From: Burkholderiales bacterium
GTDB lineage: Bacteria > Pseudomonadota > Gammaproteobacteria > Burkholderiales > Burkholderiaceae_D
DNA length: 45,868 nucleotides
Direction: 5' to 3'
Assembly (NCBI GenBank): GCA_016177875.1
Contig: JACOUL010000009.1
Coordinates: forward strand, 1 to 45,868
Shown one piece after another: positions 38,036 through 45,868 of this stretch. Each line of letters starts with the position of its first letter. The stretch's first letter is position 1. Made by a program: the position numbers and the translations under genes. The notes under the pieces are model-generated. The model was not told where the DNA came from. It saw only the letters and a program-made list of their open reading frames with translations, and did no database searches.

Positions 38036-40891
38036 CTAGGCTTGTTTGCTCAGGAAGACGTTTTTAGTCCGCGCGGCGCGCCGTTCGTATTCCATGCAGC
38101 ATTCCATCATGACCGAGCGAACTGCCTCCGATTCCCACGGCTTTTGCAGGAATTTGAAGACGATATTGCGGTTCATGACATCGAGCAGATGATTGACTTC
38201 CGTGTATTTGCCGGCCAATACGCGCACCACGTCCGGATACATGCGTTTAATGTTCGCCAGGAAGTCGAGGCCGCGCATGCCGGACAAATGATGGTCCGCG
38301 ATGACCGTGGTGACGCTCGGATTGGTCGCCAGCATTTCAAATCCGGCCTCTGCATTTTCGACGGAAAGAACGCGATATCCGCTCGCGGAAAGCATCGCCG
38401 CCAGGCTGTCTGCCTGATCGCCTTGAACGTCGACAATCAGTACCGTATGGCTGCTGTCGAGCTGCATGAGTTTTTCGATGTCGAAGCGCCGATCTTCGCG
38501 AATGAATGCGGCGCATGGCTGCGCGCTGAGCGGCCGGCTGATGTAATAGCCCTGCGCTTCTTCGCATTGATTGCGGCTGAGCAGCGTCAATTGCGCTTCG
38601 GTTTCCACACCTTCGGCCACTACCTTCAAATGTAAACTGTGCGCGATCGCGAGGATGGCTTGCGAAATGGCGAGCGCTTCCGAGCTTTGGGTGATTTCGC
38701 GTACGAAGGATTGATCCAGTTTGATCTTATCGACCGGGAAGCGCTTTAGGTACGAAAGATTGGAATAACCGGTGCCGAAGTCATCAATGGTCAGCGTAAT
38801 GCCGAGATCCCTGAAGGTCTGCATGATGCCGATACTTTGTTCCGGATTGCCCATCGACATGCTCTCGGTGATTTCGAGTTCCAAATAGCGTGGATCGATG
38901 CCGGAGGAATCGATAGCGTATTTCACCCGTTGCGCGATGTCCGGCTGCAGGAATTGCCGCGCCGAGAGATTGACTGCAATCGGAATCGGTATGCCGGCAG
39001 CCTGCCATGCCGCGCCTTGCGCACAGGCGGTACGCAGAATCCAATCGCCGATCGGAATGATCAGGCCCGACTCTTCCGCAATGGGGATGAACACGCCGGG
39101 GGAAACCACGCCCATTTCCGGATGCTGCCAGCGCACCAGCGCTTCCACGCCGACGATGCGGCCGCTGCGCAAGTCGAGCTTCGGCTGGTATTGCAGCAGC
39201 AATTCATCGTTGTCTACCGCCACCCGCAACTTGCTCTCGATGGTCATGCGGTCACGTGCCTGCGAGCGCATATCCGGTGTGTAGGCTTGGATGTTGGAAC
39301 GCCCCAGCTGCTTGGCCAGGTACATGGCGGCATCGGCGGCATTGAGCAAGGTATCCGCGTCCGTGCCGTCGTCGGGATAGCGGGCAAAACCGATGCTGCA
39401 GGTGAGCGATACTTCTTGTGCGAGGTCGGGAATCGGTTCGCACAGCGTTTCCAGCAAACGCTGCAATACCAGCATGTGTGCGTTGCCGTCGTTCGGATTT
39501 TCCAGGATCAGCACGAATTCATCGCCGCCGAAGCGGGCGACGGTATCGCTCTGCCGCAAGCTGCTTATCAATCTGGAGGAGGTTTCCACCAGCACACGGT
39601 CGCCCGCGCTATGGCCGAGCGTGTCGTTGATGTTTTTAAAGTGATCAAGATCGACGAAAGCAATGGTCGCTTTTTGCTGCAATCGTTCCCAGCGCGACAG
39701 GCCGCGAGTCAAGCGATCCATTAAGAGCGAACGGTTCGGCAGACCGGTCAACACGTCGTGGCTGGCGAGACGTTCCAGTTCGGCGTTTTGCGCCTGGGCG
39801 AGCTCGAAGTTTTTGCTGTTGGTGATCGCCGTGCCTAAGAAGGAAGACAGTTTTTCCAAGAGGCGCAGGTCGGATTCCGACACTTCTACGACTTTGCTGA
39901 TGCTGAAAAAGGCAATCGAGCCGATGGCCTTATTTTGGTAGCGGATCGGCAAGACCAGCAGCGTTCGCGGTGTTTTTAAAATGCGCATCGTCGCCTTATC
40001 CAATTCGGACATCGGCATGTGCAAAATCTCCATGGCGTCATGGAACAGCAGCGAGGAATTTTTTAAGAACGCGTGCGATACGCCGCCGGCGATATGCTTG
40101 AGCTCATACGTCTTATCGGACAAATAGCTTGACCATTCTTCTTGAACGCTTTGAAAGCTTTCATCGGAGCAGACCACCATTTTATTGTTTAAGCCCTTGC
40201 CTTCATGCAGGAAAAAGCCGAGGCACTCAAAGGGAATTTGCCGAAACAACTCAGCTGCAAACATGCTGAAGATTTTTTCCGGCGCGGTGAGGTTATTGAT
40301 ATCGATGATGAATTGCAGTGCGCGCTCGTGTTCCGACGCTTCGGCGGCAAAGCGTTCGCGGAATTCCTTGAGAAGCGCGGTCTCAAGTGCGGCCCGTAGC
40401 GGTGTCGCAAACAACGATGACAACTCGGTCAGGATGTCAAATGCGCCTTCCTCGATACGACCGTTCTGCAGCATCAGCATGATCGTCCCGACAGGAGAGG
40501 GGTCGTCGGCGGCGCGGTCGACAATAGGCATCGCCGCGCAATCTTTCAGATCCCAGCGCGACATCGCTTGGCTGCGGGAGGCGTCTTGGTCATCGACTCG
40601 TACGACGCTCCGTTTGTTAAAGGCGATAATGTTTAGATTGGTGGATTCGCCTTTTACCGAGGTTTTATAACCATGGTAAGTTTTTTCAAGATAGCGATAT
40701 TCCCCTGGAAATCGCATCTTGAGGCTGATTAGATAATCGCTACCGGCATCGTGCAGATTGATCATGTACCCGTCGAGCAGGCCGAGTTTATCAATCTCGT
40801 TGCCTAAGACATCGAGTAAAACGGATAGGTCAGGAGCTTGGCTAATTGCTGCCAGTATCTCGCAGCGCTGCTCCAGCGAATAAAAGCGCAT
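38036..40891 (-). CDS. GAF-GAF-GGDEF-EAL protein with C-terminal receiver domain
   Basis: A 951-residue cytoplasmic c-di-GMP protein. Two GAF-like sensory regions occupy about 20-185 and 195-370. GGDEF follows (L-T-G-L-P-N-R near 380, intact F-G-G-D-E-F near 457), then EAL (V-E-A-L-V-R-W near 584, E-I-T-E-S-M, D-D-F-G-T-G-Y-S near 704, A-E-G-V-E-T-E). A response-regulator receiver-like domain closes it: phospho-acceptor Asp in V-I-A-D-H-H-L-S-G near 865 and Lys in F-L-Q-K-P-W near 917, though the first acidic pair is reduced (L-I-V-D-V-Q-G-D). Both catalytic signatures are intact, so it could make and degrade c-di-GMP. ATG 40891 is chosen by alignment; the ribosome site is weak, and longer starts are possible. 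Confidence 0.9.
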   Translation of the reverse strand: MRFYSLEQRCEILAAISQAPDLSVLLDVLGNEIDKLGLLDGYMINLHDAGSDYLISLKMRFPGEYRYLEKTYHGYKTSVKGESTNLNIIAFNKRSVVRVDDQDASRSQAMSRWDLKDCAAMPIVDRAADDPSPVGTIMLMLQNGRIEEGAFDILTELSSLFATPLRAALETALLKEFRERFAAEASEHERALQFIIDINNLTAPEKIFSMFAAELFRQIPFECLGFFLHEGKGLNNKMVVCSDESFQSVQEEWSSYLSDKTYELKHIAGGVSHAFLKNSSLLFHDAMEILHMPMSELDKATMRILKTPRTLLVLPIRYQNKAIGSIAFFSISKVVEVSESDLRLLEKLSSFLGTAITNSKNFELAQAQNAELERLASHDVLTGLPNRSLLMDRLTRGLSRWERLQQKATIAFVDLDHFKNINDTLGHSAGDRVLVETSSRLISSLRQSDTVARFGGDEFVLILENPNDGNAHMLVLQRLLETLCEPIPDLAQEVSLTCSIGFARYPDDGTDADTLLNAADAAMYLAKQLGRSNIQAYTPDMRSQARDRMTIESKLRVAVDNDELLLQYQPKLDLRSGRIVGVEALVRWQHPEMGVVSPGVFIPIAEESGLIIPIGDWILRTACAQGAAWQAAGIPIPIAVNLSARQFLQPDIAQRVKYAIDSSGIDPRYLELEITESMSMGNPEQSIGIMQTFRDLGITLTIDDFGTGYSNLSYLKRFPVDKIKLDQSFVREITQSSEALAISQAILAIAHSLHLKVVAEGVETEAQLTLLSRNQCEEAQGYYISRPLSAQPCAAFIREDRRFDIEKLMQLDSSHTVLIVDVQGDQADSLAAMLSASGYRVLSVENAEAGFEMLATNPSVTTVIADHHLSGMRGLDFLANIKRMYPDVVRVLAGKYTEVNHLLDVMNRNIVFKFLQKPWESEAVRSVMMECCMEYERRAARTKNVFLSKQA

Positions 40892-41103
40892 TCGGGGCAC
40901 TCGATTTATTGTGTGGGATATTGCCCAGAGGGGCCGCCTTATTGTTGCCCGGAAAAAACTTTGAGGCAAGAAAAACAAGCAACATCAAAGTCTTACACCC
41001 CCGATTAAACACAAACTTTTTTGCGCTAAGGCAGAACTTGCAATTTTTGCTCTGCAAGTCAGTCTGATCCGTTCAACATTTAATTCCCAAAAGGAGAAAG
41101 AAA

Positions 41104-41526
41104 ATGATCAAAAAGGCATGGGCGGTATGGAAAGGCGGCATCAAGGACGGCGGCGGCACGCTCTCCACGGAAACGGGTGTGTTGAAGGAAGCGCCTTATG
41201 GCTTTAAGTCTCGGTTCGAGGAAGGGCCTGGCACCAATCCGGAAGAATTGATTGGTGCAGCGCACGCCGGCTGTTTTTCGATGGCTTTGTCGCTCATGCT
41301 GGGACAAGCCGGCATGACGCCGGAGTGGATAGAAACCCATGCCGACATCACGTTTGAGAAAGTCGGCGAGGGTTTTGAGATTACGGCCAGCCACTTGCGC
41401 GTCGCGGCAAAAATTCCCGGCGCCGACCAGGCGCGTTTTCAAGAAGTGGCGGAGCAGGCGAAAGCCGGCTGCCCGGTGTCCAAACTCCTCAAAGCAAAGA
41501 TTACGATGGAAGCGAAGCTGGAGTAA
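41104..41526 (+). CDS. OsmC-type organic hydroperoxide reductase
   Basis: A 140-residue OsmC/Ohr-family protein. The two redox Cys are in place: C57 in A-H-A-G-C-F-S-M-A and C123 in A-G-C-P-V-S-K-L-L, with the N-terminal G-x-G-T-L-S-T-E and P-E-E-L-I-G-A-A-H-A pattern. The family reduces organic hydroperoxides with lipoyl or thiol partners and protects in stationary phase or osmotic stress. ATG is preceded by AAGGAGAAAG. It converges with the hydrolase gene, 8 bases between stops. The divergent region 40892-41103 holds the promoter and no other gene. Confidence 0.95.
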   Translation: MIKKAWAVWKGGIKDGGGTLSTETGVLKEAPYGFKSRFEEGPGTNPEELIGAAHAGCFSMALSLMLGQAGMTPEWIETHADITFEKVGEGFEITASHLRVAAKIPGADQARFQEVAEQAKAGCPVSKLLKAKITMEAKLE

Positions 41527-41534
41527 GCGCGGCC

Positions 41535-42383
41535 TTATTTTTTGATGAAGCCAAGCAAATCGTTGATGAAGCGTTTGACTTCCCATAAATGCGGCGAGTG
41601 GTCGGTGCCTGCATACATATGCAGCACCGATTGCGGCATGCGTTCCTTCACATAGAGCGCGGTGTCGGGCACATAGAAATTGCTTTCGTCGCCGTAGATG
41701 AGCAAGGCGGGAATATCGATTGTGCCGAGCACGTCGCGATAGTCGGTTTTCACCAGGCTCTCCCACACTTGAATCAAGGGTTGCGGGTTTTGCTTGCGCA
41801 ATCGCTCGCGTTCTCCTTGCCAGCCGCGCGTATTTCGCTCATAGCCGATGCGCGCTTTTTCATTCAAGCCGTAGGCGCAGATACGCATCATCGCTTCGGC
41901 AAAATCTTTCTGTAAGTCGGCGACAAATTGGGCAGAGCGCTCTTCGTCGAATGCGCCGTGGATACCGAACTTCCATGCTTCATCGGTCAAGAGCCGCGGC
42001 GATTGATCGATGAGGCATAGCTTGGCAAGGCCGTGCGTGCCGAATTGCGAAATGTATTCCCATGCCGTCAATGCGCCCATCGAATGCCCGACCAGCGTGA
42101 CATGCGAAAGGCCGAGTCGGTCAATCAGCTCGCGCAAGTCGCGTGCCATCGCTTGCACGCTCGGTTCGGTTTTTGAGCTGAGCGTATGACCGCCATGGCC
42201 GCGTGCATCCCACAAGACGACGTGATGGTGGTGCGAGAGTTCATCAATGAAAGGCAACCATTCCTGGTGATCCGCTGTCCATCCATGCAGCATCACAATC
42301 GGAGAGCCGTTGCCTTTTTGATAGAGATGGATGGTTTCGCCGTCGTCGGCAAAGAAATGAGACTTGAGAATTCCGTGAGACAT
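41535..42383 (-). CDS. Alpha/beta-hydrolase
   Basis: A 282-residue alpha/beta-hydrolase fold enzyme from ATG 42381-42383. The oxyanion motif is V-M-L-H-G-W, the nucleophile elbow is V-G-H-S-M-G-A, the acid is probably in L-I-Y-G-D-E-S-N-F, and the His in G-T-D-H-S-P-H. No signal peptide, so it is cytoplasmic. Sequence resembles epoxide-hydrolase, haloperoxidase or lipase-type members equally well; substrate cannot be given. A TACAAT-type -10 on this strand lies about 30 bases upstream. No operon partner. Confidence 0.85.
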   Translation of the reverse strand: MSHGILKSHFFADDGETIHLYQKGNGSPIVMLHGWTADHQEWLPFIDELSHHHHVVLWDARGHGGHTLSSKTEPSVQAMARDLRELIDRLGLSHVTLVGHSMGALTAWEYISQFGTHGLAKLCLIDQSPRLLTDEAWKFGIHGAFDEERSAQFVADLQKDFAEAMMRICAYGLNEKARIGYERNTRGWQGERERLRKQNPQPLIQVWESLVKTDYRDVLGTIDIPALLIYGDESNFYVPDTALYVKERMPQSVLHMYAGTDHSPHLWEVKRFINDLLGFIKK

Positions 42384-42413
42384 GGGAGCAAAATAATGTT
42401 GCAATAGGTCAAG

Positions 42414-42419
42414 ATTGTA
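42414..42419 (-). promoter_or_regulatory. Candidate extended -10 of the hydrolase gene
   Basis: Minus-strand TGATACAAT places TACAAT 31 bases before the ATG with a TG motif just upstream. The -35 is poor. Confidence 0.4.
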
Positions 42420-42850
42420 TCAACAGTATGGCTTTCGCCGACAGCGAAATTTCGGCTGCGCAATACGGTAAAAATACTGTATACCCTTGTCAAATCGGCA
42501 GTGTCTTCTAGACTCAATTTGCGCTTGGACGAACATGATTGTCGAGCGAACCGATTAAGGCATTCTGCCTGTTGATCAACTTGGACCAAGGAGATTTTAT
42601 CGAGAGCTTTACTTCCATCCCTCCCGAAAGCTGATTTGGTTTTCCGTACGGCGTCATGGGCCGTAACGGTGTAGCTGTAACACCCGGGCCTGATCGAGAC
42701 AAAAGGGCGTTTTGTTTCGGTCAGGCCTAACTATTTTAAGCCTCCTTCTTTCTTGAGACGCCTCAAGCAATCTTCCAACTCTTTTCCCATTCATTGTATT
42801 TCCCGTCTTGAATGCTGTAATGATCTTCACCTAGTGCATGGAGGAGTCGT
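42420..42850. other. Divergent intergenic region between the hydrolase and pfp
   Basis: About 430 bp with no convincing gene. Inverted repeats ACAGTAT (42423-42429)/ATACTGT (42474-42480), the near-palindrome CAGCGAAATTTCGGCTG around 42442-42458, and CTTGAG-ACGC-CTCAAG (42752-42767) are visible. A strong GGAGGAG (42840-42846) serves the phosphofructokinase gene. Confidence 0.5.
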
Positions 42851-44065
42851 ATGGCAACCGGAAAAGTTCTCGTCGCTCAAGGAGGCGGACCGACCGCGGT
42901 CATCAATCAATCGTTGATTGGCGTGACCCTGGAGGCGCGGCGCTTTCGCGATATCGGATTGGTCTACGGCGCTCGCCATGGCGTGCGCGGCATCGTCGAT
43001 GAAGATTTCATCGACTTGACGCAGGAAACCAGCCACAACCTTGAAATGGTGGCGAATACGCCATCATCCGCGCTGGGTTCCACGCGCGACAAACCCGACG
43101 TGCAGTATTGCCAGGAAATTTTTAAAGTGCTGCGCGCGCACGAGATTGGACACTTCTTTTACGTCGGCGGCAACGACTCTTCGGATACGGTGCGCATCGT
43201 TAGTGAAGAAGCAAAGAAAGCGAATTACCCTCTGCGCTGCATACACATTCCCAAGACGATTGATAACGATCTTGTTTCTAACGATCACACACCTGGGTTT
43301 CCCTCGGCGGCGCGCTTCGTTGCGCAGGCATTTGCCGGCGTGAATCTCGACAATGCTTCCTTGCCCGGCATTTATGTCGGCATCGTGATGGGCCGGCACG
43401 CAGGTTTTTTGACGGCAGCATCGGCCTTGGGGAAAAAGTTTGCGGATGATGGCCCGCATCTGATTTATGTCCCGGAGCGCACCTTCGTATTGGAGAATTT
43501 TCTCGCCGATGTGAAGGCGACCTATGAACGCTTCGGCCGTTGCGTCGTGGCGGTTTCCGAAGGCATTCACGATGCATCCGGCGCGCCGATCGCCACTTTG
43601 CTTGCGAAAGAATTGGAGCATGATGCGCATGGCAATGTGCAATTGTCCGGCAGCGGCGCCTTGGCCGATTTGCTGTGCGAAGAAATCAAAACGAAATTGA
43701 AAATCAAGCGCGTGCGCGGCGATACCTTCGGCTACTTGCAGCGCTCTTTCATCGGTTGCGTATCCGATGTCGATCAACGCGAAGCGCGCGAAGTCGGCGA
43801 GAAGGCGGTGCAGTTTGCCATGTGGGGCAAGCGCGACGGCTCGGTGTCGATCAAGCGCACCGGCTATTACTCGGTCGATTACGAACTATTGCCGCTGGAT
43901 GCGGTGGCCGGTAAAACGCGCACCATGGAAGATGAATTCATCGCGGAAAACGGCGCCGACGTCACCGATGCTTTTCGCATGTACTTACGGCCGCTGTTAG
44001 GTTCCGGCATGCCGGATGCTTTTCGTCTGCGGCCGAATCCCGTTCCGAAAGTGATGCGAAAGTAA
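42851..44065 (+). CDS. pfp: Pyrophosphate-dependent 6-phosphofructokinase
   Basis: A 404-residue phosphofructokinase-family enzyme. G-G-N-D-S-S-D-T near 107 and P-K-T-I-D-N-D near 134 are the PPi-type signatures; ATP-PFKs have G-G-D-G-S and a T instead of K. M-G-R-H-A-G-F near 180 and P-E-R-T-F near 215 bind the sugar phosphate. The enzyme interconverts fructose 6-phosphate and fructose 1,6-bisphosphate using pyrophosphate, reversibly. Size fits the family. A strong Shine-Dalgarno sits five bases upstream. Monocistronic; an inverted-repeat element lies just after it. Confidence 0.95.
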   Translation: MATGKVLVAQGGGPTAVINQSLIGVTLEARRFRDIGLVYGARHGVRGIVDEDFIDLTQETSHNLEMVANTPSSALGSTRDKPDVQYCQEIFKVLRAHEIGHFFYVGGNDSSDTVRIVSEEAKKANYPLRCIHIPKTIDNDLVSNDHTPGFPSAARFVAQAFAGVNLDNASLPGIYVGIVMGRHAGFLTAASALGKKFADDGPHLIYVPERTFVLENFLADVKATYERFGRCVVAVSEGIHDASGAPIATLLAKELEHDAHGNVQLSGSGALADLLCEEIKTKLKIKRVRGDTFGYLQRSFIGCVSDVDQREAREVGEKAVQFAMWGKRDGSVSIKRTGYYSVDYELLPLDAVAGKTRTMEDEFIAENGADVTDAFRMYLRPLLGSGMPDAFRLRPNPVPKVMRK

Positions 44066-44085
44066 GGAAGCTTCTTCAAGCCTTA

Positions 44086-44242
44086 GAGCTCTATCACAAT
44101 GAAACCGACCCGCCTGCCAGCCAAATGCGGTGTCTGCGTCGTTGCGCTCCTCGCCAAGGGGAGCCACCCTTGGCGAGGAGCGCGTCTAGCATCCATCTGC
44201 ATGTGGCAGCCAGGCAAATCGGCCTCATTATGTTAGAAGCTC
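44086..44242. mobile_element. MITE-like element, 157 bp
   Basis: The two halves are near-mirror inverted repeats of about 75 bp with a 6-nt loop. The inner 17 bp are perfect (GCGCTCCTCGCCAAGGG, 44144-44160, with 44167-44183). Outer ends are GAGCTCTATCACAATGA and, inverted, GAGCTTCTAACATAATGA. TTA flanks both sides (44083-44085 and 44243-44245), a possible 3-bp target duplication. No coding sequence lies inside. Terminal GAG and a TTA duplication recall the IS1031/IS5 family; this origin is my inference. Confidence 0.6.
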
Positions 44243-44304
44243 TTAGTCGAGGCTTTTTTCTCCCTTCGTCTCCCGCCTTTTTATTGCCGGCATTTCTTAC
44301 TTTT

Positions 44305-44332
44305 TGCATGAAATCATTCTTGATTTCATGCA
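44305..44332. repeat. Perfect inverted repeat upstream of the DUF3472-like gene
   Basis: Twelve-bp arms TGCATGAAATCA and TGATTTCATGCA enclose TTCT. It is 121 bp before the next start; either an operator or a weak terminator of pfp. The 44243-44453 stretch otherwise holds no gene. Confidence 0.5.
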
Positions 44333-44453
44333 TTTAGTTATTCATTAAGTTAATACCTGGTATCACAAATCAAAACCACATCTCTGTTGCGATGCAGCAT
44401 AATGTTCGTGTAATTTAAACAACATTATTAATGTAATAAGCAACGGTGTGGCG

Positions 44454-45608
44454 ATGAATTTTCTACGTAAAATACTGATTTCTTTAACTATTTTTGCATC
44501 AAGCATGCCCGTATGGGCACAAGTTTCATCAGCTCCCCACGCATTGAGCCTTACCTATATCAACTGGGCTTACCCCAATATCTTCAACAAGATAGAAACA
44601 GATCTTAAGTTTATTAATGACCCTGGTATCGGCACTTCTTGGTTCTTGGCTCACCAATTCGGCTTTTTTAACCAAAGCGGCAATGAGCAAGGCGGCGGCT
44701 ATATCGGCCTGCAAACCAATACGATAGGCACTGGTGGACAAAAGGGCGTGATCTTCTCGATTTGGGACGCCACCTATGCCAATCCGGGCAGCGGTGCCAC
44801 TTGCCAGGATTTCGGCGGGGAGGGCATAGGCAAGCAATGTTTCAAGCCTTATCCCTGGGTGGCAGGCAAGACTTATCGTTTGAAAGTGGTCAAGGACGGC
44901 GGCTTGTCTTATAGCGGATTCGTGGTCGATATGAGCACCACGCCGGCCACGGAAACCTACATTGGCCAAATTCAAGCGCCTTCTTTTGCGACCGGCTTTC
45001 ATCGCCGCACTTCTCAATGGGCGGAATATTACGGGCCGATCGTCGCCAATTGCGCAGACTACAAATACGTGAAAGTTTTATGGACGCGGCCTAAAGCTGA
45101 CGGCGGCGCAACCACGCCGACGCAATCCATTTATCTGGGGCCGAATTATTGCGAGAACACGGCCGTTATCGCCAATGGCATGGATAGTTACATGGAGGCG
45201 GGCAATCCCGGCACCAGTTCGCAAAAAAATCTGACGACTTCCAAAGGTAAATATCTTTACGCCGTCAACACCTCCCAAGGTTGCGGCGGCGGCGGTTTGA
45301 AAGGCGATGCGTTTAGCTCAAGCATCTGTGCACAAATTACGCGTGTAGCCCTGCCCAACGGCAAAGTCGCCCTGCAGACGGAAAACGGTTATTACTTAAG
45401 TTGCGTTGGCGGCGGCAGTACGGTGAGCGCGACGTCGCGAACGGTGGGTAATTATGAAACCTTCACGGAGAGCGTCGTCAGTGGTGTGGCCACTTACAAG
45501 AGTTACGGCGGCAAATATTTGACAGTGCCGAGCTATGGCACGCCTGATCTGAAGTGCAGCGCTTATTTCGCCGGCACGACGGAAAAGTTCAAGTTGATCG
45601 CTAAGTAA
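44454..45608 (+). CDS. Secreted DUF3472-like protein with fascin-like tail
   Basis: About 384 residues. A signal peptide (K-I-L-I-S-L-T-I-F-A-S-S ending V-W-A) exports it. Residues about 30-220 resemble DUF3472: G-Y-I-G-L-Q-T, V-I-F-S-I-W-D, W-V-A-G-K-T-Y-R-L-K-V, and aromatic beta strands. The C-terminal 140 residues look like a fascin/beta-trefoil fold (V-A-L-Q-T-E-N-G-Y-Y-L-S-C-V, K-S-Y-G-G-K-Y-L-T-V), often a sugar-binding module. Paired Cys fit an extracytoplasmic product. ATG 44454 is taken; GTG 44448 is an alternative. Function unknown; carbohydrate binding is a guess. Confidence 0.75.
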   Translation: MNFLRKILISLTIFASSMPVWAQVSSAPHALSLTYINWAYPNIFNKIETDLKFINDPGIGTSWFLAHQFGFFNQSGNEQGGGYIGLQTNTIGTGGQKGVIFSIWDATYANPGSGATCQDFGGEGIGKQCFKPYPWVAGKTYRLKVVKDGGLSYSGFVVDMSTTPATETYIGQIQAPSFATGFHRRTSQWAEYYGPIVANCADYKYVKVLWTRPKADGGATTPTQSIYLGPNYCENTAVIANGMDSYMEAGNPGTSSQKNLTTSKGKYLYAVNTSQGCGGGGLKGDAFSSSICAQITRVALPNGKVALQTENGYYLSCVGGGSTVSATSRTVGNYETFTESVVSGVATYKSYGGKYLTVPSYGTPDLKCSAYFAGTTEKFKLIAK

Positions 45609-45624
45609 GACTGTAAGACTTCAA

Positions 45625-45664
45625 AAAAGGCAGCGCGAATCTTTAGGGTTTGTGCTGCCTTTTG
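45625..45664 (+). terminator. Terminator after the DUF3472-like gene
   Basis: AAAAGGCAGCGC and GTGCTGCCTTTT form a 12-bp stem with one G-T pair, followed by GCTTTG. Confidence 0.8.
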
Positions 45665-45716
45665 CTTTGTCCTTTTCCCTTTCCATTACGAATTTATCTC
45701 ACTCCCTCTAAAATTT

Positions 45717-45736
45717 TACTGTATATTTATACAGTG
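45717..45736. promoter_or_regulatory. LexA (SOS) box
   Basis: TACTGTATATTTATACAGTG matches the E. coli-type consensus TACTGTATATATATACAGTA at 18 of 20 positions, with the CTGT-N8-ACAG core intact (45719-45734). LexA repressor would bind here and be released on DNA damage. No gene lies between it and the intron start at 45736. Confidence 0.8.
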
Positions 45737-45868
45737 TGCGCCGGGAGACCGGTGAAGGTGAAGGGGTGAAAGTCCCCGACGATGCAAGACCTAGCGAGTC
45801 ACATTGTCCCCGAGTCATGCGTGGCAAGCCGCGAGGCTTGACGCGAAGCGTTGACAGGGGTGCTGATA
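45736..45868 (+). mobile_element. Group II intron, 5' end (runs off the window)
   Basis: The sequence begins GTGCG, the group II 5' consensus, and continues with domain I elements typical of bacterial introns: GGGGTGAAAGTCCCC at about 45764-45778, GATGCAAGACCTAGCGAGTC, and CCCCGAGTCATGCGTGGCAAG. The reverse transcriptase/maturase gene should lie beyond the window. The subclass is not assigned. This is a retroelement that moves via its RNA and encoded protein. Confidence 0.85.

Noticed and set aside
42474..42490. TACTGTATACCC as a second LexA box
   Set aside because: Only the left half-site is present; eight bases later the sequence reads GTCA, not ACAG.
1..45868. CRISPR arrays
   Set aside because: The only regular repeats are coding LysM, YD and module repeats with no conserved 25-37-bp repeat and unique spacers.

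Overview
The window looks like a chromosomal segment of a betaproteobacterium, most likely Burkholderiales and perhaps Oxalobacteraceae. Evidence is G+C-rich coding sequence, a UPF0114 - class I fumarase - glutamate racemase cluster, acetyl-CoA synthetase, a PPi-type phosphofructokinase and an E. coli-type LexA box. The genus is a guess.

Bases 1-20601 hold one giant partial gene and its small partner. The giant protein (over 6690 residues, N-terminus outside the window) runs: LysM repeats, an eight-blade propeller-like region, more LysM repeats, three long blocks of YD (RHS-type) repeats split by 13 copies of a roughly 90-105-residue module I do not recognise, another LysM, a hydrophobic Gly/Ala-rich stretch, and a C-terminal HNH/EndoVII-fold nuclease of the AHH type. 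Four bases after its stop lies an ankyrin-repeat gene, the expected place for an immunity protein. A strong terminator follows.

Bases 20720-23963 are a multi-gene transposon on the minus strand: a zinc-ribbon protein, a DDE transposase, an AAA ATPase, a 59-residue protein, and a conserved-looking reading frame continuing past an amber stop. Bases 24105-24804 carry a ParE-type toxin and its probable antitoxin, with a palindromic operator candidate upstream.

Bases 25186-45608 are mostly ordinary chromosome. They hold a TPR protein convergent with a SPINDLY-type O-GlcNAc transferase, tRNA-His, murI/fumarase/UPF0114 in one apparent operon, acs, tRNA-Ser, an HTH regulator, a lytic transglycosylase coupled to a FecR-domain protein, cysK, a GAF-GGDEF-EAL-receiver signalling protein, an OsmC peroxidase, an alpha/beta hydrolase, a PPi-phosphofructokinase, and a secreted DUF3472-like protein with a fascin-like tail. 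A 157-bp inverted-repeat element (MITE-like) sits after the phosphofructokinase gene.

The window ends with a near-consensus LexA (SOS) box directly abutting the 5' end of a group II intron, so an SOS-regulated transcription unit has probably been interrupted just beyond the edge.
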